From: Hydrangea macrophylla
Lineage: Eukaryota > Streptophyta > Magnoliopsida > Cornales > Hydrangeaceae
Assembly (NCBI GenBank): GCA_033977485.1
Contig: CM066998.1
Location: 59,796,274 to 59,860,273, forward strand
Reading direction: 5' to 3'
Length of the DNA stretch: 64,000 nt
Every line of letters begins with the position of its first letter. The first letter of the stretch is position 1. The translations under genes were made by a program, and so were the position numbers. Under the pieces are notes generated by a model. That model saw nothing but the letters and a program-made list of their open reading frames with translations. It made no database searches and was not told where the DNA came from. Shown here one piece after another: positions 44,379-54,968 of this stretch.

Positions 44379-44624
44379 CTAGGTATTGTAGTCACGTTTA
44401 CCAATTATCCAACACTTCTTGAGTTTTGAACCTTGATATTCCTTGAGATAGGGGTTTAACTCTAATTAATGTTCTTGAAATTATCCATATAGAGTTTTCT
44501 TGCTATTAATGTGATCAAAGTTATAACTATTATGTTTAGTAGTGATTACTTTCTATGATTATTTTTGGATTGACGACTAACTGATAGACGTCTGTATAGG
44601 TACCTAGCCATACTGCATCGATGT

Positions 44625-45040
44625 CAGGAAGATACACCGGAACCTTCCTGAACTAATTGAGGATGCACCCCCAGCACCCTAGACTATTGATCCAAGTGGT
44701 TTGTTTGAAGCCTTTGTGCGTAGAATGAAACGGATCAACATTCCTAACGTGAACAACGGTAAAAACCATGGACCACCCCCGAGGCCAGTTGTGGATCGAA
44801 AAGTATAGTGTTTCTGTCATTTTCATCCAGAGAAGTTTGATGGGAATACTGAACCGTGGTAAGCAAAATAATGGCTCTGAGATATGGAAGCGATCTTGGA
44901 TACCTTGGGATGTAACGAGATAGAGAAGCGTCGACTAGCGACATTCCAGTTGACTTATGCGACTGTAGGAGAGGATACAGTAGGGAGGATGCCCTGGATT
45001 ACATTTAAGGGGCTATTTTTGGAAAATTATTATCCTTAAC
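44625..45040 (+). pseudogene. Gypsy gag, 5' part
   Basis: Broken frames read FHPEKFDGNTEPW, then LDTLGCNEIEKRRLATFQLTYATVGEDTVGRM, then TFKGLFLENYYP, matching the retrotrans_gag core. Interrupted by stops and then by the LINE insertion; resumes at 49741. Confidence 0.75.
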
Positions 45041-45339
45041 TCTGCCTGGGTTGTTTCAACACTGCAGGTCCCAAGCCCGGATAAAAGAGGAGGGTTAGTG
45101 CGTTAGGTAGCTCGACAACCAGCACGTAAAAAAAATCGTCAGATCCTTATGATATGAATCTAAATATGAATAATCGTGTAAATGCTAGGGCGTTCCCTTT
45201 AAGCGATGCATTGCGCCTGCCTTCGGGTGTTTCAAAAAATGTGCTAGGGGCGCCGCATCGACGCCCGGGTGAAGTGTTAAATAAGTAAGGGTTCCCGCAC
45301 TCATCTGGGCCACCGTGGGTAAAGAAACTAGTCCAGAAC

Positions 45340-46062
45340 TATAGGCTTAGGTTAGCAACTTGGAATATAGGAACCTTAACAGGTAAAGCTATGGAACTAG
45401 TAGACACTATGATTAGAAGGAAGGTTAATGTAGTTTGTTTACAAGAAACAAAGTGGGTTGGAGAGAAAGCTAAGGAGGTAGAAAAGACTGGGTATAAGAT
45501 ATTCTATACAGGTAAAGATAGGCATAGAAATGGTGTCGGAATCGGGGTTGACAAGAACCTCAAGGATAAAGTTGTGACAGTTACGAGCAAAGGAGACAGA
45601 ATATTGCTTATCAAAGTAGTAGTTGGAGTGGATATAATTAATGCGATTAGTACATACGTGCCCCAAGTAGGATTGGATGATCACACTAAAAGACAATTCT
45701 GGGATGAGTTGGACGCTTTAATGCAAGAAATATCGGGAGGAGAGAATATAATTGTAGGTGGAGATTTTAATGGCCATGTAGGCAAAGATAGAACTGGATA
45801 TGAGAGGGTACATGGGGGGTATGGTTTTGGAGATCAGAATGAGGCAAGGGTGAGTATTTTAGATTTCGTAGTAGCATATGATCTTGTAGTAGCAAACACC
45901 TTCTTCAAAAAGAGGGAAGAACACTTGATAACCTTTAAGAGTGGATCTAATAGAAGCCAGATCGATTTGTTCCTTGTGAGAAAGGCAAACCGCTTAGCAT
46001 GTAAAGACTGTAAGGTCATGCCAGGAAAGAGTTTAACATCTCAACATAGACTTACTATTTAG
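45340..46062 (+). pseudogene. RTE apurinic-like endonuclease
   Basis: The longest frame is 45391-46062 (223 codons), preceded in frame by LATWNIGTLTGKA. Motifs include VCLQETKW, NGVGIGV, IIVGGDFNGHVG, LVVANTFF, RSQIDLFLVR and SQHRL, the series expected of the AP endonuclease that nicks target DNA in target-primed reverse transcription. A stop follows the SQHRL motif and the frame shifts, with further pieces at 46167-46358. Confidence 0.88.
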
Positions 46063-46446
46063 ATATCCATATAAAAGGGCAATGTCGTACTTAAAAAGAC
46101 CCTATAAACCCGCGAACTAGGTGGTGGAACCTTAAAGGAGAGAAACTAGCAATATTCCAAGAAAGAATGCATACAGAAGCACTTTGGAATTTGGAAGATG
46201 GAAGCAATACTATGTGGGATAGAATGGCAGGGTGCATCACGAGAATATCGAAGGAGGTCCTCGGAGAGTCGAAGGGAAGAGGGTTAGCTTCTAAAGATAC
46301 TTGGTGGTGGAATGAAGAGGTACAAGCTGCAGTAAAAATAAAAAAAGGATTGCTTTAAGAAGTGGCAAAATGATAGAAGTGAGGAACACTTCAAAAGCTA
46401 TAAATGTGCAAATAAGGAAGTTAAAAGGACAGTTAGAGTTGCTAAA

Positions 46447-47198
46447 ATGGAAGCCTATGACGCCTTCTACACCAAACTAGACACTAGAGAGGGAAAAAAA
46501 TGTATTTATAAGCTTGCTAAGTCGAGAGAAAGGAAAACAAGAGACATTAATCAGGTTAAGTGTATAAAAAGCGATGACTCTAGGGTATTAGTGAACGACG
46601 AAGAGATTAAGGAAAGGTGGAAGAGCTATTTTGAGAAGTTGCTGAATGAAAAACATATGGATAACACAATGGAAGAAGAAACTGGAAGTTACGATGAAAC
46701 TAGAGAATACAGATTCTATCAGAGAATAAGGAAGTTTGAGGTGGAATTTGCTCTGAAGAAGATGAAACCCAACAAGGCCTTAGGACCAGATGGGATCCCC
46801 ATTGAGGTTTGGAAATGCTTGGGAGATGTGGGGGCATCTTGGCTTACAAAAGTTTTTAATAGGATTTTAATGACTAGAAAAATGCCTGATGAGTGGAGGA
46901 AGAGCATCCTAGTGCCTGTATATAAGAGTAAAGGAGATGTACAACAATGCAACAACTATAGAGGTATTAAGTTGACGAGCCATACTATGAAGCTATGGGA
47001 GAGAGTGATGGAGCATCGCTTAAGAGGCGCAACATCAGTGTCAGAAAATCAGTTTGGATTTATGCCTGGGAGATCAATAATGGAAGCAATTTATTTACTT
47101 AGAAGACTAATGGAAAAATATAGAGAGAAGAAAAAAGATCTACATATGGTTTTTATTGATTTAGAGAAAGCTTATGATAGAGTGCCTAGAGATTTAAT
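46447..47198 (+). pseudogene. RTE reverse transcriptase, 5' half
   Basis: Motifs KMKPNKALGPDGIPIEVWK, WRKSILVPVYKSKGD, NYRGIKLTSHTMKLWERV, QFGFMPGRSIMEAI and FIDLEKAYDRVPRDLI match RTE-clade RT blocks up to the first catalytic Asp (FID). The frame then runs into the solo LTR at 47199, adding foreign residues up to a stop at 47251. Confidence 0.9.
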
Positions 47199-48693
47199 TG
47201 TTGGGTTTGTGCCCTCAAACCATTACTTTATGTATGAGACATTAGCATTATAATATATGGATATCAGCTTTACATTTCATTGTGTATGTTTCTTTCATGA
47301 GATGATTGTTTTGTCCTTAAGTATCATAGTAAGCAATTCGTGTGTGTATGAGATACACACAAGTGAGATACGAATTACTATTCTTTGATACTTAGAGTAT
47401 GTCACAGTGGATGATGAGACTGGATACCTCATCAGGTCTACACTGTAGCATAATTAACTACCATTGGATGGAGTGATTAATCTCAATCACTAGGGTGTAG
47501 CTCTTAGTTGATATGCTAGTGCTTATAGTGCATTGACGGACCTGAGCTTTCCTATTGACGCTTAAGGCTGTCAACAGTCAATAGGAACTCATAACTTGTA
47601 TAAGGTATGTGTTCTCAATCTTGAGATGATTATGAACACAGACTATAGATATGGCTGCTTTGACTTACCAATCAGTGAGGTCTATAGAAGATCAACACCT
47701 GGGTATCTTGGGTATGTCATGTCCATAGGGCTGTGAACATATATTGTCAAGATAGAATCTACCCTCTGATTCAGAGTAAGCATTCCCTTGAGAATGTCAC
47801 CAAGTTGATTACTGAGTACTGCATTCTTGTTGATAAGAGTTATCAACATGTTTGGTAATCATGAGTAGTGAATGGGACTCAAGGAATACAAGAAGTAATC
47901 ATGATTCAGGTTGACAGTAACAGTTATCCGACTACCTGAATATGATTACGAATGCTGACGGTAGAGGGACATTAGTACACCATACAAGTCTAGTTATCGC
48001 TTCGGATATGTTCTTTTGCGTTGGAGTTCAGTTATCGTTTTATAGTGGAATAAACGTTAACTGACCAGTTAGTTAGTTTGCTGATCAAAGAATTTGGTCA
48101 TGGTAATTAACAAACTGGTCTGAGCCAACAATAAAGAGCCTAGGAGGTCCCACTCTTAGCTCCGCTAGGATGCTTGGAAAGACACTTGAGGAAGCTGTTA
48201 AGACAGGTTCGATCGATCGAAGTATGTTCGATCGATTGAAGTCAGCAGGTTCGATCGATCGAGAATGGTTCGATCGATCGAAGGTTCGAGCGATCGAAGT
48301 CACTTCGATCGATCGAAGTCTAGGTCGGTTCTGGAAATCTATAAATAGGGCAGCTGCGTTCTGGAAGTAAGTGATCGTCATTTTTATACGCAGAAGCTGC
48401 AGAAAATATCATAGTCTTCCCAAAACCTTCCTATCCTCTCTATTAGGGTTCCCACCAACCCTAGTCTTTCCGGCAGGCATCCGCAGGAGTCATAAGGGTG
48501 AAGATCATCTAGTGGAGGCTGCTGGAAGTTAAAGTTTCAGAATTGGGTTCAAGACACTAAGGTATAATTCTTGCACCCCCTTGTACGCATCTATGGAATT
48601 GACGAGTAGTAGATCCTGGAATACCAAAAGTTTTATAACTTAACCTATTTCCGCTGCGCGTTTAAACTCTAACTTTAAACCACTTTTCCTTCA
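47199..48693 (+). mobile_element. Solo LTR inserted in the RTE reverse transcriptase
   Basis: TGTTGGGTTTGTGCCC...TTTTCCTTCA, 1495 bp, flanked by perfect TTAAT (47194-47198 and 48694-48698). Removing it makes the RT frame continuous at the junction. A TATA box TCTATAAATAGG (48339-48350) shows plus orientation. The TGTTGGGTTTGTGCCC start is Copia-like, but with no internal region the superfamily is uncertain. Confidence 0.92.
48208..48327 (+). repeat. TTCGATCGATCGAA palindrome array in the solo LTR
   Basis: The perfect 14-bp palindrome at 48208-48221 is followed by five or six further exact or near copies spaced about 16-22 bp, ending about 12 bp before the TATA box. Confidence 0.9.
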
Positions 48694-48700
48694 TTAATTT

Positions 48701-49698
48701 GGTGGGTGCTAGAGAAGAAAGGAGTGACCAAGGGTTATATTGACGTGGTGATGGATATGTATGATGAAGCGGTTACTACAATTAGATCACCAGCCGGAGA
48801 AACAAGCGAATTCCCAATCATCGTAGGCCTGCACCCGGGGTCGGCCTTGAGCCCTTATTTGTTTGCCCTAATTATGGATGAATTGACTAGACACATTCAA
48901 GATGAGGTCCCATGGTGTATGTTGTTCGTAAATGATATTGTCTTGGTTGATGAGACTAAAAGGGGACTCAACGCTAAACTAGAAGCTTGGAGAGAAGCAC
49001 TGGAGACTAAGGGGCTAAAGATAAGTAGGACGAAAACAGAATACATGGAATGTACTTTTAGCAACAGTGGAAGTAGAGACAACGAAGCAGTGAAGATCGA
49101 AGATCAGGAGATCCCAAAGAGGGAACACTTTCGCTATCTAGGTTCAATGATCAGTAGAGATGGAGAGATTGATGATGATGTGACCCATAGAATTAAAGTG
49201 GGCTGGCTTAAGTGGAGGAGTGCTTCTGGAGTATTATGTGACCGGAGAATACCAGCAAAATTGAAAGGAAAATTTTATAGGACAGCTATTAGGCCAGCTA
49301 TGCTCTACGGGACAGAGTGTTGGGCAACTAAGAAACAACACATTAGCAAAGTGAGTGTAGCGGAGATGAGGATGCTAAGATGGATGTGTGGTAAGACTAG
49401 GAAAAATAGAATTAGAAATGAGTACATCCAAGAGACTGTAGGAGTGACACATATTGAGGATAAGTTGAGGGAGAATAGACTTAGATGGTTCGGCCATGTG
49501 CAACGAAGACCTGTAGATGCACCTGTGCGAAAGAGTGATAAGATCGTAGTGCCTGAAGTGGTTAGAGGGAGAGGCAGACCTAGACTGACTTGGGAATATG
49601 TAGTACAACAGGATATGAATATATATAATTTAAATGAGCATATATCTCTTGATCGTGCAGAATGGAGAAAAAGGATTCATACAGCCAACCCCAATTGA
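48701..49698 (+). pseudogene. RTE reverse transcriptase, 3' half
   Basis: Frame of about 330 codons: LHPGSALSPYLFALIMDEL, MLFVNDIVLVDE, KTEYMECTFS, FRYLGSMISRDGEIDDDVTHRI, RPAMLYGTECWATKK, RMLRWMCGKTRKNRIRNE, RGRGRPRLTWEYVV. All are typical of RTE RT and its C-terminal region. The catalytic FADD box reads FVND at 48925-48936, losing one of the two Asp residues, so this copy could not work even without the insertion. Confidence 0.9.
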
Positions 49699-49740
49699 TT
49701 GGGATACAAGGCTTGGTTTGGTTTGGTTTGGTTTGGTTTA

Positions 49741-50380
49741 TTGTCCCTAAACAGAAAGGAACAAGAATGAAAGAGAATTCATTGAGTTTAAATAGGGGAA
49801 TTATACCATGAGGCAGTATATGGTGCAACTTGAACGGTTATCCCATTTTGCTCTTCATATGATTGATACTCCAGAGAAGAAAAACTGGCAATATCATCAA
49901 GGCCTCTCACTGCCACTACAACGGATGACTCTGAATCATCAGGGTCAAACTTTCAAGACCATGGTATGAATGGCAATCAGTCATGAGGATATTAATGGTC
50001 AAGAACAAGGATATTTTGGGAATCGAGCACCACCTAGGGGTAACCAAAGACCGAGACCTCCGATTCAATTCCAAAAGAATAAGTACAATTGGACTGGCGA
50101 AAGGAAGTCACAACTCGCATTTTCCTAGAACTATTATGCTGTGACCCAGGCCCCTCCCCTGCAAGGACTACCTGCTGCCACTGGAGGTACTACCGGTGGA
50201 TATTTCAATTGAAAAAAACCTAGTCATCTGGCTAAGGATTGCTGAGATCCCAAGAACTACAATTGAACGAGCATTCTCTACTATAACTATGGTAAGCGTG
50301 GCCACCTGAGTAAGGACTGCAGAGCAATTAGCAGGGTATATAACAGACCCGCTACTCAGGGCCCAGTCGGGCAAGATCAC
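49741..50380 (+). pseudogene. Gypsy gag, 3' part with degenerate zinc knuckle
   Basis: Frames read MRQYMVQLERLSHFALHMIDTPEKKNWQYHQGLS-like text (about 49805-49910). Later there are two degraded CxxC..H..C knuckles near 50205-50320 (PSHLAKDC and YGKRGHLSKDC), with several stops. Confidence 0.75.
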
Positions 50381-51067
50381 ATGAATGCTATCATCCTAGA
50401 AGATGCGGGATATGATGAAGCTGAGCAGCAAAACATGGAAGGTACCCTTATGTTATTTAGCACTCGAGTTAAAGTTCCATTTGATATTGGTGCTTCGAAT
50501 TCATTTATTACAATCGAAATTGTTAAACTCTTGGGTTTAGTACCTCAGGCGCTTGATATAGCCTTGAATGCGATATCACCTTTGGGAGTGACCGTAAGAT
50601 TAGGGAAAGTGTGCAAGGACTGTGCCTTAACCCTTGAGAATAGGATTCTTCTTGCAAATCTAATTGTTTTACCAATGAAGGAATTTGACATCATCTTAGG
50701 ATTTAATTGGCTCACGAAGTATTGTGCTAAGTTGGATTGTGCCAATAAGATGATTACCTTTTCAATACCAGAAAGTCAGTTGTTTAATTTTCAGTACCCC
50801 TCTGGTGATGCTTTTTTCACTAACCATCTGGTAGCTATCGAGATCTCGAGTTCGGAACTTGTCGTTGCACAGATTCCTGTAGTCCGAGACTTTGAAGATG
50901 TGTTTTGGGATGTTTTAGGATTGCCACCAAAGCGAGAGATTGATTTTTATATCGAGTTGGTGCCTGGCACTTTGCTGTTATCGAAGGCTCCTTATTGGAT
51001 GGCACCAATGGAGATGCAAGAACTGAAGAAGCAAGTACAGGAGTTAGAGGACCTCAAGTTTGTTTGA
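50381..51067 (+). pseudogene. Gypsy protease and start of RT
   Basis: A 228-codon open frame. The protease active site reads FDIGASNSFI (about residues 34-43), where D-S/T-G is expected, so the Ser/Thr is lost. FDIILGFNWLTKY matches the second protease block. The end reads VVRDFEDVFWDVLGLPPKREIDFYIELVPGT, the usual lead into RT. A stop at 51065 cuts it just before the PSxSPWG motif. Confidence 0.85.
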
Positions 51068-51745
51068 CCAAGCACGTCGCCTTGGGGAGCGCCAATGCTA
51101 TTTGTTAAGAAAAAGGACAAAACTCAGCGACTTTGTATCAACTATAGGGAGCTTAACAAGGTCACAATTAAGAATAAGTATCCACTCCCTAGAATCGATG
51201 ATCTATTTGATCAGCACGAGCAATAACTTTCTCAAAGATTGATCTACGTTCAGGATATCACCAATTGCAGGTTTAACCTGTATGTGCACTACGAATTCTT
51301 GGTTATGTCTTTTGGATTAACCAATGCCCCAGCAGTATTCATGGACATAATGAATAGAGTATTTAGACCCTACTTGGACTAGTTCATTATAGTGTTCATA
51401 GATGACATTTTGATCTACTCAAGGAACGAGGCTAAACATGAGGAACATATAAGGATTGCACTATAGACCCTTCGAGATAACCAATTGTATACAAAGTTCA
51501 GCAAGAGCGACTTCTGGCTGAAGGAAGTCAAGTTTCTAGCACATGTTGTCTCACAAAATGGAATAGTCGTATACTCTCAAAGAAAGACGCAGTTCTGGAT
51601 TGGAATTTACAAACTACCGCAACGAAAGTCAGAAGTTTTCTTGGTCTAGCTAGATACTATCGGAGATTCGTGGAAGGATTGTTTAAGATCGTAGCTCCTC
51701 TTACCAGACTAACAAAGAAGGATTTGAAGTTTGAATGGAGTAACA
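51068..51745 (+). pseudogene. Gypsy reverse transcriptase, stop-interrupted
   Basis: Broken frames read [42 protein letters not shown], a finger region with [37 protein letters not shown] (catalytic IDD at about 51398), and [15 protein letters not shown]. Several stops and frameshifts; no ORF longer than about 60 codons. Confidence 0.8.
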
Positions 51746-52645
51746 ACCATGAATGCGCATTCCAGGAATTGAAACAAGATTGAACTCGGCGCCAATGCTT
51801 GCGATACTTAAGAGTAGTGAGCAATTCACCATTTATAGCGATGCATCATACCAAGGACTTGGATGTGTTCTGATGCAAGACGGAAAGGTATTTGCTTATG
51901 GATTACGACAATTGAAACCGCATAAGGTGAATTACCCAGTGTATGACCTTGAACTAGCCGCGATTGTTTTTGCACTCAAGATTTGGAGGCATTACCTCTA
52001 CGGTGATAAGTTTGATCTATTTTCAGATCACAAGAGTCTGAGGTACTTGTTCTCTCAAAGGGAGTTGAACATGACGCAACGACGTTGGATGTAATTATTA
52101 AAGGACTATGATTTCACATTGCAATATCACCCTGGAAAGGTGAACGTAGTGGCCGATGCGTTGAGTCGGAAACCCCAGAGGATAATAGTAGCTACTCTTA
52201 TGGTTAAAGAGTGGCAAGCATTAGAAACTTTGGCTGAATCAGGTATTCAGACCTCAGATCCAAGTGAAGGACGACACTTCGAATATCTCATGGTGCAACA
52301 GACCCTCATCAGTCATATTTTGGAGGCACATAAGAAGATAGAAGGACTTCAGGAATGGTTCGCAAGCAATGCAGTAAAGGAACTAGAGAATCGGAGTATT
52401 GATGCGAATGGAGCACTCAGATGCAGAGATAGACTTTGTGTACCGGATGAAGATAATCTTAGGAAGGATACATTGGACGAAGCGCACCAGTCACATATGA
52501 CTATTCACCCAGGAGGTACGAAGATGTACAAAGACTTGAAGAGGAACTTTTGGTGGGAAGAATGAAGCGAGATGTTGCTGAACATGTATCTCAATGTCTT
52601 ACATATAAGTAAGTGAACACGAAACACCAAAAACCACTTGGACTT
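51746..52645 (+). pseudogene. Gypsy RNase H and integrase zinc domain, truncated
   Basis: RNase [69 protein letters not shown], then a TAA at 52092, then YHPGKVNVVADALSRK. The integrase HHCC domain begins with HQSHMTIHPGGTKMYKDLKRNFWW, and after a stop MKRDVAEHVSQCLTYK and HQKPLGLST. It is cut at about 52645, where the last 70 bp of the 3' LTR begin; the DDE core is deleted. Confidence 0.88.
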
Positions 52646-52715
52646 TCAACTGTCATGGCCTACGGGTCCAAAAAGGAATTTACTTTCTCTATTTTTGCTA
52701 TTGCGTGGCATGACA
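52646..52715 (+). repeat. Terminal fragment of the 3' LTR
   Basis: Matches 44290-44359 (TCATGGCCTACGGGTCC versus TCATAGCCTACGGGTCC, through GCATGACA) and is followed by the TSD TCAGG. Confidence 0.9.
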
Positions 52716-52720
52716 TCAGG

Positions 52721-52961
52721 TGTGGGGCTTGTCCCACGTCGCCTTTGGTGAAGTTCCTGGACTAGTTCATAAGGATTAATAGCCCCTCTATATGCAACAA
52801 TGCCTTTTAAAACCATGAGGGAGCTAAACACGAAAGAACTCCACAGTTAAGCGTGTTGCTGCTAGAGCAGTACCAGAGATGGGTGCCCCCTAGGAAGTAC
52901 TTTGTGTTTAGGTCCAAAACAGACAATAGTGTTGCTAGACAGGAAGGTGGGTCATTACAAT
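52721..52961 (+). mobile_element. Cassandra-like fragment with 5S rRNA-derived sequence
   Basis: About 52834-52915 reads GAACTCC.CAGTTAAGCGTG...AGCAGTACCAGAGATGGGTG..CCCCTAGGAAGT, clearly 5S rRNA-like, covering the internal promoter boxes (AGTTAAGCGTG and GATGGGTG). It ends GGAAGGTGGGTCATTACA, as in Cassandra TRIM LTRs, which carry a 5S-like promoter. The Gypsy element interrupts its left side; the missing left part may be about 41975-42039 (TGTGACGACCAAGAACC). Confidence 0.75.
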
Positions 52962-52984
52962 AGTGTGTGGAAAAGTGTGTGAAT

Positions 52985-53160
52985 CTAGCAGTTTCCTTAA
53001 AATATATATATATATATAGTAAAAAAAAATAGAATATATGAATACAACCTTATGAGGTATTTTTCACCGTTTGCCCCACACTCGTGCTAATCACTCGGAA
53101 GTCGAGACCATCGACCTTTTTGCTTGCAATAGAATACAATGTGTTCCTCTTGAGTTTTTT
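52985..53160. other. Flank shared, inverted, with 58500-58650
   Basis: The section 53086-53160 (CTCGTGCTAATCACTC, AATGTGTTCCTCTTGAG) is the inverse of 58545-58625. An AT microsatellite lies at 53003-53020. Confidence 0.6.
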
Positions 53161-53545
53161 TTGGGCTTAATTACATTTTGGTACCATAAAGTTTGGGTGA
53201 AGTTTCATCTCTAGTTTCAACACTTAGGTTTCCATAGTTTTGAATTGATTACATTGTAGCTTATGCCTTTAATTCAGTCAATGTAACTTGACGGCACACT
53301 TATGTGCCTTGCAAACTCTAGAATTCAAATTGAAATTTCGCTTAAACTATAAGGTACCAAAATGTCTCTAATAAGTGGACTCGTGTAAGGCACGTGAGTG
53401 TGCCGTCAAGTTGCATCGATGGAGTTAGAGCCAAGACCTACATTAAAACTAATTCAAAACTATAGGGACCAAAGTGTTGCAATTGAAACTAGAGTGTCCA
53501 AAGTGAAACTTCGCATAAACTACAGGGTACCAAAATATAAGGGTA
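53161..53545. mobile_element. Foldback (MITE-like) element
   Basis: The left arm (TTAATTACATTTTGGTACC...GACGGCACACTTATGTGCCTT) and the right arm (AAGGCACGTGAGTGTGCCGTC...GGTACCAAAATATA) are imperfect inverted repeats of about 150 bp each around a short centre. No ORF. TSD not resolved. Confidence 0.7.
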
Positions 53546-53546
53546 A

Positions 53547-54243
53547 ATATCACCTAGACGCCTGAGGTTTGCTCTAATCATACTTAGACCCCCTCACGTT
53601 TTAGTAATACCACCTATACCCTCTAAGGTTTGAAGCGCGTATCACCTAGACCCCCTCCGTCAATTCACTGTTAAAAAAGTGACGGATAGACATAAATAAA
53701 TACAAAACATACCCCTAAAAGTTTGGTCCTTGTGTCATTTTAATCCTTATAGTTTCAATTGGGTCAATTTGGTCCTTACAGTTTTAAATTGAAGCAATTT
53801 GATCTAAACGCCCTATTCTCTAAGAAAAATAAATATAATTTATCCACTGTTATTCACAATTACACTAATAAGTGAGTTGGGAGATTGGTGGTGTTCTATT
53901 TTTGTCCTTAAAAAATGTGGTAATGCATAGTATGTGAGTAAATTCTGTCAATTTTCTCACAGAATTGAATATTTGGATCAAATTACTGTGATTTAAAACT
54001 CCAGGGCCCAAAGTGACCCAATTGAAACTACATGGACTAAAATGACACAAGGACCAAACTTTTAGGGATATTATTTTTATATTTATTTATGTCAGTCCGT
54101 CAATTTTTTAATGATAAATTGACAGAGAGGGTCTATATGATACACGCTTCAAACTTCGGGGGTTTAGATGATATTACTAAAACATGAAGGGGTCTAAGGA
54201 TAATTAGAGTAAATCTCAAGAGTCTAAGTGATATTTATCCAAA
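53547..54243. mobile_element. ~700-bp foldback element
   Basis: The left arm starts GGGTAAATATCACCTAGACG and runs through CCCCTAAAAGTTTGGTCC. The right arm carries the complements (GGACCAAACTTTTAGGG, then TAAGTGATATTTATCC). Arms of roughly 270 bp, no coding capacity. It directly abuts the preceding foldback. Confidence 0.7.
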
Positions 54244-54830
54244 ATATAATGTAACTGTTCTTTTAATACTAAATATCGATTGATCACGTCAAAACTTAGA
54301 CAATTAAATAATGAAATCAACACTATTTAAACTTAAAAAATTAAACAGGGAAATAAACATTACTACACAATTTGGAGAGAAAATGTTAATATTGTGGTGG
54401 AATCTCTTATTAAAATAAATAAATAAATAAAATTGTGGTGGAACCCATGTACCAAAAAATGACAAAAGTAAAGGCCCAATTTAGGTTTAAAAAAGATTAA
54501 TTTGAGAACCGAAGAAAGTAGTATCAAACCATTGTGTGACTGTGACTCACAACTTGAGGATTATTATAATTTTTAGAATGCGGAGTCTTCTAAACGCGCT
54601 ATTGGAGGTGAGTAACTATGAGTCCGGATATGCAGCTGCGAGTTGTCCTGACAGTGTTTATGTAGTGCTGACAGAATTATACGATAGATTTAAAAAACAA
54701 AAAAATTATATGTATATATATAAAAATAAAAAACGATTGTGTGGCCCTGCTAGTGTCACGTAGGCCCTGCTGGGGGTGCTGGCGCAGTCGAGGATCCTTA
54801 GGGCATTGGAGGCATGTGAGATATTTACTA
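54244..54830. other. AT-rich intergenic sequence
   Basis: No feature recognised. Confidence 0.5.
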
Positions 54831-54831
54831 T

Positions 54832-54968
54832 AACAATAATGATACACACACACACACAAAATTCTACACATTTTTCTACATCACGCAGTCCTAAATCAAT
54901 GGTCAGGACTGCGTGGTGTAGAAAAATGTGTAGAATTGTGTGCGTGTCAGTGTGTATGTATCATTACT
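54832..54968. mobile_element. Short MITE with long terminal inverted repeats
   Basis: ATAATGATACACACAC...ATTCTACACATTTTTCTAC...CACGCAGTCCT is mirrored by AGGACTGCGTG...GTAGAAAAATGTGTAGAAT...GTATCATTAC around a 12-bp loop. Flanking ACTATAACA and GCTATAAAG could be a decayed 9-bp TSD. Confidence 0.7.

Larger units (their letters stand above)
45041..49739 (+). mobile_element. RTE-type LINE
   Basis: Starts near TCTGCCTGGGTTG and ends in a (TTTGG)n-type tail after the ORF, the usual RTE 3' end. Imperfect target duplication ATTATCCTTAAC (about 45029-45040) and ATTGTCCCTAAAC (49740-49752) within gag. Encodes AP endonuclease then RT, now interrupted by frameshifts and by a solo LTR. Confidence 0.88.
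42040..52715 (+). mobile_element. Gypsy (Del/Tekay-like) element with nested insertions and internal deletion
   Basis: 5' LTR 42040-44359 (TGTAATACCC...GCATGACA), PBS 44367-44378, gag, protease, RT, RNase H and the start of integrase, then a jump into the last ~70 bp of the 3' LTR (52646-52715). Perfect TSD TCAGG at 42035-42039 and 52716-52720 proves both outer ends are original. An RTE LINE sits in gag. Integrase text (HPGGTKMYKDLKRNFWW) resembles chromovirus Del/Tekay types. Many stops; not functional. Confidence 0.92.

Noticed and set aside
52834..52915. Functional 5S rRNA gene
   Set aside because: Too diverged and partial; its context is a Cassandra-like LTR fragment, not a tandem 5S locus.
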